Assembly (NCBI GenBank): GCA_031002005.1
Contig: JARYHS010008074.1
Coordinates: 265,237,930 to 265,301,929 of the forward strand
From: Vandiemenella viatica
Lineage: Eukaryota > Arthropoda > Insecta > Orthoptera > Morabidae
Direction: 5' to 3'
DNA: 64,000 bases
Numbering within the stretch: the stretch's first letter is position 1; each line of letters begins with the position of its first letter. Shown here piece after piece: positions 47,894 through 60,614 of the stretch. The position numbers were made by a program, and so were the translations under genes. The notes beneath the pieces are model-generated. The model was not told the DNA's origin. It searched no databases and saw nothing but the letters and a program-made list of their open reading frames with translations.

Positions 47894-50455
47894 ATATCGA
47901 ACATCGACAGCAAAAGTAACCCAAATACGATGGAAGATAACAAAAATAACTGACAGAGATATAGGGCCAGTTAACTTTTAGATTTAAAAACATAAAAAAG
48001 CGCTTGATATCGAGTATTAAGTACAACAAAAAACAAACAAAATAACATTCAGAAGACTGCATCTCAATTTCTATAAAAGTTCGGTATGAAAGCAAGTAAT
48101 ACTTAAACACCATTAGTTCAATGCTGCAAAACGTGAAATCTTTGAAGGGAGTAAATATGACGACTCTGGAATATGTGTGAACTTTTAAATTATGCGGCAA
48201 CCGATGAATGTGCCTGTATCCATAGTGCGTATGTTCCCTGTTTTTTTGCTGCCTTGTGTGCAATGCACTGGCGAGCACGTATTCGCTGTGTTGACCGATT
48301 TTCTGCTGATTAACAATATAATGCCGCTTGTTACGCGAGATCCCTGTTTTCCGCTAAATGCATTCTGTTCTGCTACTAACGCCCGGTCAAAGGTAGTTTT
48401 TCTCCAATATCCTTTTAGCCTTTAAGGAAGCTGCGCAATCTCTCAACAGAAATGTCGTGGCAATATTTTCATTCGTTACAAACGGTGAAAGGTACTTCAT
48501 CGAAGCAGGTAGTAAAGTAAATCCTGTGTAAGCGGGAAAAATGTAAATGCGTATAGCAGTGAACACGCTATTTAGAGAGTTCAAGGGCTGCTCAGACGTC
48601 GAGTAAGATCTCTCTTGCGATAATCACTTCCAGATCGGTTTATTTTTAACTGAACTCCTGGAAATACCGCAAGCACTTCAAAACTTAAACAGCGATGGTA
48701 TCAAACTGATAAAGCACTAACAACTGAATCCAAGAGGTTCTCAGACATTTTGAAAAACAACTTAACGATATGAAATGTGGGATATAATATGTCAGGAGAC
48801 AATAAGATGTTAAACCTCTTCCAAAGCTACATTATACCGTGACACTGTCTTAACCAGTTAGTTCATCAAAAGACACTAAATTTAAACGCACTACGATGTA
48901 GTAACACTATGTCATTCCTAACAATTATTTTAAGATGACGCAATTTTAACATGAAGCAATCTGTAAGCATATGAACAACAAATTAATATTTGTACAAAGA
49001 TGCTGCTTTGTGTTTAACAGAGCGATCGCTATTTTTATATACGATTTACGTCTCCTTCAGTTTTCATTTATTAATAAGGCAATCAGTTAATTATAAGCTG
49101 CGGAAAACGACTGTTCTACTTCTAGTGTGTTGTAAATATTTATGCTGCACGTGTAAAAACAAGTGTCAGAAAATGAACCACCCTTATCTTTGGAGGAGTA
49201 GACGTGAAATTTCATTGATCACTTGCGCTGAAAGTTTTAAATGATCGTTGACTTAACAGTTCCGAAGTAAACATTATATGACCCGTAAAAAACAAACACT
49301 ACTATTCCGACACAGGAAGAATTCCTTGGCGTTGACCAGGCAGGCTAGTGCTCGTAAATCAGAAGCTAATTTTTGTAGAGGGGAGCGTACGGGTGTGGGT
49401 GGAGGCATGCGCGAAGGTCGTCCCTATTTCTGATGGCCGAGCTTGGTCATGGCTGCGCTATTCTAGGATATTGCACTCTCTTATTGCTAGATAAATAACA
49501 CCACAAGAACAGGGTATAGTTAATGATTCTGAACACAACATATAGCAAATTATGGAAAGAAACATAAATAGATTAATTAGACATTTGATGTAGCAGACGA
49601 TATTCAGGTAGGCAGAGGAAGTGCGAAATGAAAACTTCTGTCTATGGCGGGAACGGCAGTTAAATACGAAAAGTGTGAATAAGACATGGTCTGGTAGGTC
49701 CGTTAGTAGACGGCGAAGATAATACAGAAGATAAGAGAATTCTATTAGAGAAGGAAAATAATGTTAATAAAGTCTTTATTTACTTGACATCACAAAATTA
49801 CCTAAGCTTATGTCAAAAAGGCAGTCTGCTTTCATCCACGAGAAACAAAACTAAGATTATGTTCGAACAAAAAAATGAGCGATTTGTTATTGTTGCTGAG
49901 GAGATTGTCAGTAACTGATTACTCTGTTGCAATGTAGACTGAAAAATTAAGGGTCAACTTGAGTTGAAATGTTTTAAACTTTTCTTTTATTCAAGTTTCC
50001 AGTTTTACCCGCTCTACCTGCTGTCATCTACCTGACAGTGTTGTACAATGAGAAAGTAATAAGAACAGTGATGAAAGTGGTATTAAGTTAGACGAGCGCT
50101 GCCGCCTTGAGGAAAATACCTCATCGCAGGGCTTGGTTAGGCTCAAAGGAAGTTCACTCTAATTAATGACGCAATCACCTCGTTCATCATGCTATTTAAC
50201 TCTCTGGCGTCACTGCTGTATCCGCCCAATGACTGTAAACACTAATCGAATACAGCATAAAGTGCTACGTGCTATTATGGTTAAGTAATTTCAAGTTTCT
50301 CTGACACATCAGACACGGCAGCTAAACATACTACTTACTGTAATACCTTTTGACGGAATGTGGCTATACCAATGTTAACAATGAGGAGTCATCCGAATCA
50401 GCACAATCAACCACGAAAATTTAGAGGTGATTAGAACAAAACTATAACCACAGGG
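47894..50455. other. Intergenic or intronic DNA
   Basis: AT-rich; no gene or known repeat recognised. The longest minus frame (47865-48278) is compositionally like random AT-rich sequence. Confidence 0.35.
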
Positions 50456-50648
50456 TCAATAGAAGCGGGAAAGGACTGGGAGGGCAAGGAACTGGAAGGA
50501 ATTCGCCGATGGCTATTTGAAGGCACAATCCAATGAATGATTTCGGGAAACCTTGGAAAGCCGAAATCGGAAGGCCGCACGGCTATTCGAACCAGCATCT
50601 TCCCGAAAGCGAGGCCAAAGAGTTACCACTCACCCACCACGCTCGGTA
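50456..50648 (-). mobile_element. SINE family A copy
   Basis: The reverse complement gives gagcgtggtgggtgagtgg, ctttggcctcgctttcggga, a B-box-like ggttcgaatagcc, and gaattccttccagttccttg in family order. Confidence 0.75.
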
Positions 50649-50930
50649 AATCACAGAAGATGGTGTGTCTAATTTATGAGATGAGGGATTGGTTAACTTT
50701 GAAGTTTTAAGGTAAGAACTGTACATTGAAAGAAAGATTTAACTGAGGACTTCGTCAAGGTTCAGACTGATGATTGCATGGAACCAACAGCAATGATGGT
50801 GATGAAAGCACGAGTTAAGCTTCCGCACTTTAATAAACTTAATATCAATGCTTGACACGCTTTCAGATAGACAGCGGAAAGCCAAGGCTCTCAACGCCGC
50901 GCCATGTTACTGTTCGAACAGCCAGTACTA

Positions 50931-51401
50931 TAGTTCGGTTCCAGTAATTCCCCCCCCCTCCCCCAACCCTGGAGGTTCTACGGCTCCTGCCGCTTCCCGC
51001 ATCTGTCTCGACAACTGTCTATTGTGCGTCTCCTTCGGTTCTATATTTTGTTCTTTCATTGACCACTCCACTCCTTGCAACCATCTTGACGGTGGTCTGC
51101 CTCGTCGTCTCCGGTAAGCTGGTTGGTAGTTAAAGACTATTTTTGATATTCTTCCTTCATCCGTTTTAGTTAGGTGCCCGAAACATAGTAGTTGTTTCCT
51201 TTCAATGTTCTGGATTATTGTATCTTTGAAGCCAGTTTGCTCCCTGATTTGTTCATTCCGCACATGCTCTAATTTAGAAACTTGGGCAGATCTTCGAAGG
51301 AAATCCATCTCCACTGCTTCTATCCTCTTTCGATTTATTTCTGTAACTGTCCTAGATTTTGCACCGCAGGTAGTAATTGGTTCCACTACGACTCTGTACA
51401 T
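50931..51401 (-). pseudogene. Non-LTR retrotransposon ORF2, C-terminal relic
   Basis: A 157-codon minus frame contains VVEPITTCGAKSRTVT, KRIEAVEMDFLRRSAQVS, HVRNEQIREQTG, ERKQLLCFGHL and RRRGRPPSRWLQGVEWSM. This is the well-known C-terminal region after the RT domain in LINE endonuclease-RT proteins. RT catalytic motifs are absent upstream; instead an A-run on this strand (51409-51426) precedes it. This is a fragment, though still open. Confidence 0.82.
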
Positions 51402-51559
51402 ATTAAGTATTTTTTTTTTTTTTTTTCAGACAAATCTTAGTTGACCACAGAAGAGGACTTAGTTTTTGTATGGCAGACCTCACTTGTTTAGTCTACAAGT
51501 TATCTGATACTTCAATAAAATAAATTTAACACATGAAGAAACAACGTCAAAACAAAAAC

Positions 51560-51795
51560 TTTTGCAGAGCTGGGTGGGTGAGCGGTAACGCTGTGGTCTC
51601 GCATTCTGAAGGACACGGATTCGAATCTTTGTCCCGCCATCCAAATTTAGGTGATCCATCTTTTCTCTAAATCATTCTAGACGAATGCTGGGATGGTTAC
51701 ATCAAAAGGCCATGGACGAATTCCTTCCAGTTCCTTGCCACCAGTCCTTTCTGGCCTCTAATTACCTAGACGACGACGAGGCATAAAGCCGGGAG
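51560..51795 (+). mobile_element. SINE family A copy
   Basis: Head gggtgggtgagcggtaacgc, B box ggattcgaatc, then ccgccatccaaatttagg, atgctgggatggtt, aaaaggccatgg and the 3' end type gacgacgaggcataaagcc. Confidence 0.8.
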
Positions 51796-52218
51796 AAAAA
51801 AAATCTTATGCTCTTTTTGCTCGAAACTTAGAAATTGTATTAAATATAAGAATTTTTTGTATGTGTCGTTTAAATACAGGAGAAGATTGATACTGGGGAC
51901 AAATTTCAAGTTACTAGGTAATACATACACCCGGTAACAAAAATTATGTAAAATCGACACCTTTTACGGCTGATCAAAAAAACTGAAAAAAGTTATATCC
52001 TTAAAGGGCTCTGCACATCTATACCCAACATGTTATGGTAGGGAAAAATATTTTTTGCGCCCTCTTTATTTATAATAACGCCCTCAATATACTTATTAAA
52101 TGTTTAAATATAATATTTGGTTTTGAATCGACAATCTGGAGTCTGTATAGGCCGGTGACGCACGACGGACGGCGAAGAGTTAACAAGGCACTGTTCCCCG
52201 CAACCCTAACAAATACAA
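51796..52218. other. Flank of LTR element copy 2
   Basis: Nothing recognised. It ends aaatacaa immediately before the LTR. Confidence 0.5.
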
Positions 52219-53071
52219 TGTTGCGTCCTGGTTGGCTTTTACTTCCGCGAGCGGTTCGGAAGATGAGAGCTTGATATTAGAATCAATTGCAACATGGGTA
52301 TTCACTTCAGACTAGGGAACTCGGAGTGGAATAACTGGTAGAAATAAACATACACAAGAATTATCAGAGATAAGTTTGCAGCTCACGAAGACCGACTTAC
52401 ATCTGTAAACCTAAGTTCCGTCGGTAAAGCTTGCTAAGAAAATCAAAGTCTAAGGCTAAGGTAGGTGCGAGTTCTGAATTCTAAGTTCAACTCCTACATT
52501 TGTTTAACCTAAGTCCCAGGGAGGTGCGTGGCTTCAAAGTACTATTCGACCATGTCGTTCCGTCGACTAAGTCCTATACTGGCATCAGAGCCTATGCCAG
52601 AACCTAAGTTCTGCTTCCTCATGAAGCCTGAAGTCGAGAGTCGAAGTCCTGCTAGTCTAGCTGCCGTGCCCCGCACTGGTCAGCTCCGACCCCACACTCT
52701 GGCGGTCGGTCCTACTCTGTCTTCTGTTAGCTCAGCCACCACTATTTATACTCCTAATGATGTCATTAGTTGTGTCCTCTGGACCTTCGAGAACATTCTG
52801 TGGCGCATCCTACCATCTTGGTCACGTTGCTTTGCATGTGTTCGGCTACCCTGTCTGAGCCTCCCTCATAACTCCGGAGGATTTCTCCTGGCAGCTTCCG
52901 TCTGCCTAACGACTTTGTTTGTGTCCCTGATAACTTTCTCATTAGTTGCTTCATCCACAACTTGCGTTCTGGCGTCGAGTTTCCTAAATCTAATACTTGC
53001 ATTATATTACAGTTTTATTGGACCTAGCTGCCTTTGCGATTATTTCGCGGCATTCGTGACACTTCGCGACA
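52219..53071 (-). repeat. 3' LTR of copy 2 (variant B)
   Basis: 853 bp with variant-B markers (ggtgcgag near 52462, gtcgttccg near 52554, short form near 52681-52715), as in the LTR at 39450. A plus-strand frame of 205 codons (52528-53145), antisense to the element, crosses it and is probably fortuitous. Confidence 0.95.
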
Positions 53072-53084
53072 CCTCCCCCCTAGG
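53072..53084 (-). promoter_or_regulatory. Polypurine tract of copy 2
   Basis: Element-sense ccctaggggggagg-type purine run directly before the 3' LTR, one G shorter than in copy 1. Confidence 0.82.
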
Positions 53085-53370
53085 GGAAAATTTTGCAATC
53101 TCTCTTGAGAGTGCAAAATTTTCTATGCCTATGTCGGCTGTGTGAGCTGCCTTTAACTCTTAGTTCATACATTTTATACATTTTAACAAATTTCTTTTAT
53201 CTTCGTTTTCTTCAGAACCTGTACCTGCAATAGAAACATCTTTCATAAAACTTCTTGTGAAACAAAAAATATATCATTTCATTATTTTTACCACAATATT
53301 TCTGTCACCTTTACAGAACATCTTATTTATAAAGACAATTATATAATGCAACTATTATTTCTTTATTTCC

Positions 53371-55430
53371 CTAACGTTTGTCTGTCTTTGACCAAAACGT
53401 TAGTGGTTTCCTGGGTTCGTATGCTACGTATCTTTCTGGTCGTCGCACACGCTCACTTAGCACTGTATCACTCGGCTCTATTGTATCTACTTCTTACAGG
53501 TTCAAACGTGATTCGCTCACTTTCTTCACTGTTAATTTCAGCTGGATGGTACCTAACTACCCCTGTGTCAGGATATTGATTTACAATCTTATTTCTCACA
53601 CAAATCTTTGTGCAACAGTCATCACCCATAGCCTTACAAAAGAATCTGAAGCAATCTCTGCAACATTTACAATATCGACATATACAGCAAATTATTATCA
53701 TTATTACAATCCCAGTTCCAGCATAACCCCAAATGGGTATATTGTCTAATGAAAGTGAATCAAACACTGTTCTTTGTTGGTATGCGATTTCCTCTTCTAA
53801 TTCATCCAATTTATGCCCTGCCGCTGTTAAATCATCTAGCTGGCGAACTACTGGTTCGACTGGCAAGTATAGAGGTATTTCTGATATGTTTTTCTTTTCA
53901 TTATTTACCATGCAGCAATCTATATCTAGGCTTAAGCTCGGAACAATATCATTGATCGGTACTTTTGATCTAATGGTATGTTCGGATTGGATTATTATTT
54001 GTGCTCCGTAACCTTTACATTTACTTAAAAATTTAAGTTTTCCTGTTCCTTAATAATTACATCTGCTGGCTTATGGCCATTACACAACACGTAAGCCCTT
54101 CTTCTTTGGGTGCTACAAAAAGCCACTCATTTCCTCTAATTTGTGTCCACACACTTTCATTTAGCGTGATATATTTTTGTATGCAATCGTCTGGAATCTT
54201 TACTACAGGTTGAAGCATTCTAGCTTCGCATACCTCATGGTCGTAAGTTGATAACAGGACAAAAGTTTGCTTACAAATTATGAGTAGGTTCTATCTTTTT
54301 ACATATTAATTGATCATCATCTAACTTAATATACTTCCTCTTTGCATCATCCATTAATAGAAACCTCTTTTCTGGTGATATGTAAGTGAATAGTCGCTTA
54401 TTTTGACTTACTTCGACTGGTAGAGGCCATAACTTATACATGTTATACCTTTCGCTGTCCACAAGCGGAATATTTAAAACATAACTCAGTATATTGCCTG
54501 AAATGAAAACATCCAAGTCAATTGCTCGCATTAATTGATACCCCTTGGCTTCGGTCAGTTCTATAGGGAATTGCTTATCCTTTATTTCTTCTTTAATTAA
54601 CTGTAGGTATCTAACCACTTGTACAGGGTTGATCAAATGCGGTGCCAGAATACCTTTTTGCGCATTTACTATCGCGGTTACGAGTAGATCATACTCTCGC
54701 TCCACTTCATTGAATATCGTTATTAATTGTATCAACTGCTCATTCAACGTTATGGATATACCAAGTTGAAGTATCTTTTGTCTGTACTAGCTTCGTAATT
54801 AAATACGTGCTCATTTAATTTCAATATTCCTGCCGTAATTAATCTCTCATTTCTCTCTATCGAATCAACCGTGTGGTTGAAACTAACTAATGTTGCCCTT
54901 ACAATAGTAACTTGCTCTTTTGATAATTTTAATAATTGTTTCTGTTCCTGTTCTAACGAATTAATCTTCGATTTAAAGTAAGTGGCGTCATCTTCATCTA
55001 GCGTTCCAAACAAGACCTTACTGAGTTCACCCACAAAATTTAGTACTCCTCTCCTTGTTCTGGTCAGTTCATGTCTTGCTAGCTGTCCAATTAGGCCTTG
55101 AGAAACTTCTATTTTACTTACATGATAGTCTACTGCGCTTCATGTTTGTACATCCCGCTACACTTGTATTTATTTGCTTAAGCCTTTGTTGACAATAATC
55201 TACTGCTTTCAATGCCGCGTCTCGAGTTGCTTCGAATTTATTCCTTAAATCTTCTATGTTAAAATAACTTACTATCTTCCATGTAACTGTATACAGATTT
55301 ACGGTTCCTTTATGATCATAATATAGTCCAGGTGATGACTGGAATTTTGTTAATTGCAGATCTTGTTGTTGCATCGTCGATGTAGCCCTACCATCATCAT
55401 GGCCATAATTACTCTCCAGGTTGCTGCCAT
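53371..55430 (-). pseudogene. env: env of copy 2, multiply broken
   Basis: Collinear with env of copy 1 but read in at least four pieces: 55114-55374 (N-terminal part after the signal region), 54750-55034 (after the cleavage/fusion region), 54271-54747 (ectodomain middle) and 53468-53911 (membrane segment and tail). The breaks are mostly one-base losses compared with copy 1, for example near 55135, 54775, 54288, 54048 and 54090. The membrane segment (GIVIMIIICCICR) is kept. Not translatable as a full Env. Confidence 0.88.
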
Positions 55431-55443
55431 TGTCCCTGTAATT

Positions 55444-56483
55444 TCAAAAGAATTCTTTTAATCTATTGGCATGCACCTTTGTAAATTTATTTTTCTTTAA
55501 TTGTATTACAACATTCGGTCCCTTGGTTTCAATTACCGTATACGGACCTCTCCACTGGCTGTCTAATTTCTTTGAGCGACCCCTTCTCACACTTTCGTCA
55601 AATAACAGGACTTTATCTCCCGGTTTGAATACTACTGGGTTTTGTGTTTTATCATAATTCTCTTTGCTTTTCTCTTTTGCTTGCGCCGTTGCTTCTCGTG
55701 CACATTGGTGCATGGCTCTCAACCTTTCCCTTAATTCTATTACATAATCATCATAGTTATATATCACATCATCCGGTTTCTTTTGCAGTGCCCCTGGTAC
55801 GTTACAGATTCTTCCGAAAAACAACTCGTGTGGCGTATACCCTGTAGTACTGTGTGGTGTTGTGTTGAAGACAAACACCGCATATGGGATCCAGGTATCC
55901 CAGTCAGTTTGACCTCTGTTTACATAATGTCGTAACATTTCTGTCAAGGTGCGGTGCGTTCTTTCTAATGCACCGTTAGCCTGCGGGTGGTAACTTGTTG
56001 TGTGGATTTTTTCTATCCGCAATAATCTACATGTTCGCCTCATGACGTCACTCATAAAGTTACTCCCCATGTCGCTTAACAAAATCGACGGTATTCCAAA
56101 CCGTAGGATTACTCGCTCTACCAGTACTCTTGCTACTGTATCCGCATCTTGTTGCTCTATTGGTTCCGCCACTAAAAACTTCGTTAGAGCATCCTGAAAG
56201 GTGAGTATATATTTATTTCCTTTTCCGATCGTTGCAACGGGCCTACAATATCAATGTCACATCTCTCAAAAACATGTTCTGGGGTCTTCGTAATCTCCAT
56301 CGGCATCTTTGTTTTGTTTTGGGTGATCTTATTTTTCTGGCAGCTTTCGCAATGGCGAATGTACTGCTCAATGTCGGCTTTCATACCTTCCCAACTACAA
56401 TATTTCTTTATTCGCTCATAGGTCCTACCTATGCCTTGATGACAGCCTATTGGTGATTCATGGTACTGCCGCAATATCTTCAT
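55444..56483 (-). pseudogene. pol: pol of copy 2: integrase
   Basis: Two frames (56184-56483, HHCC domain; 55444-56172, catalytic core and GPY/F end) with the same sequence and the same frameshift between them as in copy 1. The DDE residues and WRGPYTV are present. No private damage noticed. Confidence 0.92.
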
Positions 56484-57249
56484 TTTTTCTTCCTGAGTAA
56501 GATTTTCCCCATTATTGCACTTGGTGGTACTGTTTCTTTTGTTGTATTCTCATTAACAGCTGTTTCAGTACTCTTTTCTTCTTCCTCCTTACCGGCTATC
56601 TCGCTACCAGTTTCTCTAATATTCCGAATTCTTGAAAGAGCGTCCGCAGCTTGATTCCTTTTTCCGCTCTTATAAACGATTTCGTAATCGTATTCTTCTA
56701 GTTTAAGACGGAACTTCATTAATCTCGATGACGGATCTGAAATACTATTAATCCACGTCAACGGTTTATGGTCCGTACATACTGTAAATTTCCTTCCAAA
56801 CAAATAAGGTCGAAATTGCTTAATCGCCCAACAAATAGCTAACATTTCCCTCTCTATTGTACTATAATTCCTTTCTGCCTTATTCAAAGTCCTGGACGCG
56901 TAGGCTACAGGCAAATCCTTGCCGATTTTCCCTTGGCTTAACACCGCTCCAATCGCATCTTGACTTGCGTCCGTAGTGACTATAAAATTTTTCTTGAAGT
57001 CAGGATACTGTAATATGGGAGGGCTCACAATTTTTCCTTCAATTGCTGAAATGCCTCTTCCTGTTTTTCTCCCCATGTATATGTAACTCCCTTTTGTAAC
57101 AGTTCATACAAGGGCTTGGCAATTTTACTATAATTGCTTATAAATCTTCTATAGTATCCACTCAGACCTAAGAACGCCTTTAATTGTGTTGTATTGCTTG
57201 GTTGTGGGTACTGTTGTACGGCTTCTACCTTTTTCGGATCGGGCTTCAA
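56480..57249 (-). pseudogene. pol: pol of copy 2: RT connection and RNase H
   Basis: As in copy 1 but split into 57025-57249 and 56480-57076 by a private one-base loss near 57029. RNase H catalytic boxes (TTDAS, STIEREML, CTDHKPL) are intact in sequence. The shared breaks at both ends of this domain are also present. Confidence 0.9.
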
Positions 57250-58440
57250 TCCCTCCTCGGTGAGTACGTGTCCAAAAATGTAACTTCCTTGCGCAAAAAC
57301 TCACATTTGTCCACTTGCAATTTGAGGTTATACTTCCGTAGTCTTTCGAAAACATCTTCTAACCTTGCATTGTGCTCTCCCAATGATGATCCGAAGACAA
57401 TTACGTCATCTAAGTAGATGAACACTTTCTCACCCTGTAATCCTACCAGTACGGAATTCATTAGTTTTTGGAAGGTATTTGGTGCCGTTTTTAATCCCAT
57501 AGGCATTCTTTTAAATTCATAGTGTCCATAGGGGTGCTGAAAGCGTTTTCTCCTGGTCCTGTTCATCTATCAGTACCTGATAGTACCCTTTCGCTAAATC
57601 TAACGTTGAGAAATATTTTGCTTTACCGAGCCCATCTAGTATTTCATCAATCCTGGTAATGGGAACACGTTATTTACTGTCAGATCATTTAACTTCCTGT
57701 AGTCTATCACTACGCGCCATTTCTGCTTCCCACTTGCATCCATTTTCTTTGGAATTATTAGTACCGGTGAATTCCATGCACTATCACTAGGTATCACTAT
57801 GTCATCTTGTAGCAATTTTTCTATTTCGCCTTGCAGGATTTCTTTTTGAGCTTCCGGTATTCTGTACGATCTCAGACGAACTATCTTTCCCTCTGCCTCA
57901 GGGAGGAGCTTAATTTCATGTTTAATAGCCTCTGTGTAACCTAATGTATCTCCCGGCAAATGAAAGACATCATTATATGCTGCGCATAGTTCTAATAGAG
58001 CCTCTTGCTCTTCCTTATTTAAATGGTCTACTCGGAGGTTTTCCTTTAACTTGGTTAGTCGCGATTTATTCTCTGATCGCTCCTTCCTAATATGCCTTAC
58101 GCATATTTCCTTGGACTCGGGCAGTTTTTCTGCTGTTATTAGGGGATTCTTTAACTTAACTTCTTTTTCCGTGGTATTTAACATACTCGTTATGCACATT
58201 CCGTTTCTTACGGACACTAAAGCTTCGGGCATATATAAACCTGGTTGCAACTCCTGTTTCGGGATGATCGCCTCAGATACATCCCTCAGTGCAATTCGCA
58301 CCTTCACGATCTTCTCTTCGCGCGGGCCTATTATTATCTCAGAGCTTCGAGCCTTCCCGGCTTCCACTCTACACTTAGTTTCTTCCTTCGCGAACCTAGT
58401 CGCCTTCGGTTTCGTGGCTTTAACCACCTCTGCATAAGCG
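57246..58440 (-). pseudogene. pol: pol of copy 2: reverse transcriptase
   Basis: The fingers end the long frame 57636-58982 (448 codons, which also covers most of the repeat linker). The palm with YLDD is in 57246-57566. Same break after FPLP as copy 1, plus a private one-base difference near 57545. Confidence 0.92.
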
Positions 58441-58512
58441 CGTTTCCTCGCCTTCTTATGCCACGCAGTTTCTACTGCTAACGAATCGGACTCTTCCGTC
58501 TTCGTTACATTA

Positions 58513-59070
58513 TTGCGCCCCCTCACAGGGCCTACCATCTTCGAGTCAGCACCTACTGCCCTCGAAAACCGTTCGTCGCGTCGCACAATTCCGTTAGTGG
58601 ACCGACAAACATTACCACGCCCGTTCATAGAGCCTACCGTTTCCGATGCAGCTCCTACTGCCCTCGGAAATCTTCCGTCGCATCTCACAATTCCGTTAGT
58701 GAGCGGACAATCTCGCCTTTTCACGGGGCCTACCGTCTTCGAGGTAACACCCAGTGCCCTCGGGAATTTTTCGTCGCGTCTCACAATTCCGTTAGTGAGC
58801 GGACAATCTCGCCTTTTCACGGGGCCTACCGTCTTCGAGGTAACACCCAGTGCCCTCGGGAAAATTCCGTCTCGACCCACAGGTCCGTTAGCGGGTGGAC
58901 AAATTTCTTTTCGTGTCGTAATCTTCACGACGCCTTTCTTCGTCACGTCGCACAGCTCCATTAGTGGACGGACAAATTTCACCTGATGTCGTAATCCCTA
59001 CGACCTTCCTACTGTCACGTCGCACAGTTCCATTAGTGGACGGACAAACACTATTAGGTGTCGCAATCCT
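58513..59070 (-). repeat. In-frame tandem repeats between protease and RT, copy 2 (6 units)
   Basis: Units at about 58585, 58688, 58784, 58880, 58951 and 59023. The long units (about 96 bp, 32 codons) read CP(L/P)xNGIVRRD, FPRALG, VTSKTVGPVKRRD. The short ones are 24 codons. One 32-codon unit is extra compared with copy 1 and is almost identical to its neighbour, so it is a recent tandem gain (or a loss in copy 1). A one-base difference near 58940 breaks the frame inside the short units. Confidence 0.88.
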
Positions 59071-59078
59071 TGCAAAAC

Positions 59079-59620
59079 CTACACTCTTGTGGGTTGGTGA
59101 GGCAATCCAACGGCCACAAGCTTCACTACAACGCATCCACGTTGCTTTAGATATGGCCCTTCTTGCGCTGTTTGCAACCTAATTCGCCTCCCGCGAATTT
59201 CAATAGTCTTGTTCCCATAATCTATCACGGCCTTGTTTCTTGCTAGGAAGTCCCTTCCCAACAGGCCCTCAAATGGCAAATCTATGTTTGCATCAATTAT
59301 ATGAAACTTCTGCTTTAGCGTCAAATCCTTCGCGGCTTGTAATTCTATTACCACAGAAGCTTTGGTTTGTACAACATTGTTACTAATACCCTTAATTTTA
59401 ACTTTTTCTTTAGTATTACTTTTCACTGCCCTTGGTATGCTGTCCCTTTTTATTAAGCTCAATTGTGCCCCACTGTCCACCAAGAACTTCACCTGATTAC
59501 GCTTAGCTCCCTCACATTGCATCACTACAAATTCATTCTTATTTGTGCAGTCTACTTTATATACTTTTTGGGGCCTGGCGCAATGTGACTGCCTCATTAC
59601 GCCACTTAACAGTTTACCGG
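59079..59620 (-). pseudogene. pol: pol of copy 2: aspartic protease
   Basis: 172-codon frame (59079-59597) with FLVDSGAQLSLI (catalytic Asp), KIKGISNN (flap) and GLLGRDFL, the three landmarks of a retropepsin, then a short tail. This is the better protease of the two copies. A frame change near 59140 separates it from the repeat linker. Confidence 0.9.
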
Positions 59621-59624
59621 TCTA

Positions 59625-60614
59625 TTATCCCTTTTTCTCACTACCCGGTATTTTCACGGCACTCTCGAGCATAGTGCCCTTTTTATTACATTTGAAACAT
59701 ATAATTTCATCTACGTGTGGCACCTTTTTCTTGAAGGGTGTATTCTGCACTGTGTCTACCGTGTTCTTGTGTTTCTCGTCGCATTCCCGCCATATAACAC
59801 GTTTTCTCTCTCTAGTTTCTTCATTTAGCGAGAGGGCATTAATCGCCTGTTTATCCAATTCGTCCTCCTTTTCAATTACCCTTATGCGTCTTCGCGCATG
59901 ACAATTCTTCGTTATATGACCGGATTTTCCGCAGTTAGAGCAAGTAACTTCCCTGTTTTTCTCTGCTCTCGGGACCCTGAATGGATATCGCGATATCGGC
60001 TTCTCCTTCGCCGATGCTATCGCGCTCTCTTCGGTAGATGCAATTTCAACTGCCTCTGATAGGGTTATGGTTTCTCCCCTAGCTCTTACTATTGTTTTTA
60101 TTCGGTCATCATACAACCCCTGGATGAAGACCGCCCTTCCTAACTTTAGCACAAGAGCTATACTACCCGCTAGCTCGGTTTCTGCCATGACGTCTTTTAT
60201 CGCCTCCCTGAACTGGTGTTGGAGGGCATCAATGCGCGATCCCCATTGTGCTATACTTTCCCATGATTCCTGCCTGCTGGCAAACATTTCACGCATAGAA
60301 GTCTAGCGTTCTTTACACCCATAGTTTTCAACTAAAATCGCGCGAACTGCCGGCCAAGTGGTGGTCAAATCTCGGACGAGCAATTTACTACGGGCCGTAC
60401 CGACTATACGAGCCTTGATAAATTTTAACAATATTTCGCGCTGTTCTGGCTCTATCAGCTCGTAAGCACTATCGCAATTATCCAAAAACTCATTAAGTTG
60501 CGACTTATCACCATCGAAGGAATGAGGAATTAATTTAATCACTTCATTCAAACTGAGATAGTGCCTAGGTGATGACTGCGCATCCTGGCTACCTGACACA
60601 GCTTCGTTAGGCAT
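59625..60614 (-). pseudogene. gag: gag of copy 2
   Basis: N-terminal frame 60303-60614 (MPNEAVSGSQDAQ... NYGCKER) and then, after one break near 60300, a 223-codon frame 59625-60296 with a zinc knuckle CSNCGKSGHITKNC and a second incomplete one (CFKCNKKG..) beside an A-run. Only one clear break in the main body, against several in copy 1. Confidence 0.88.
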
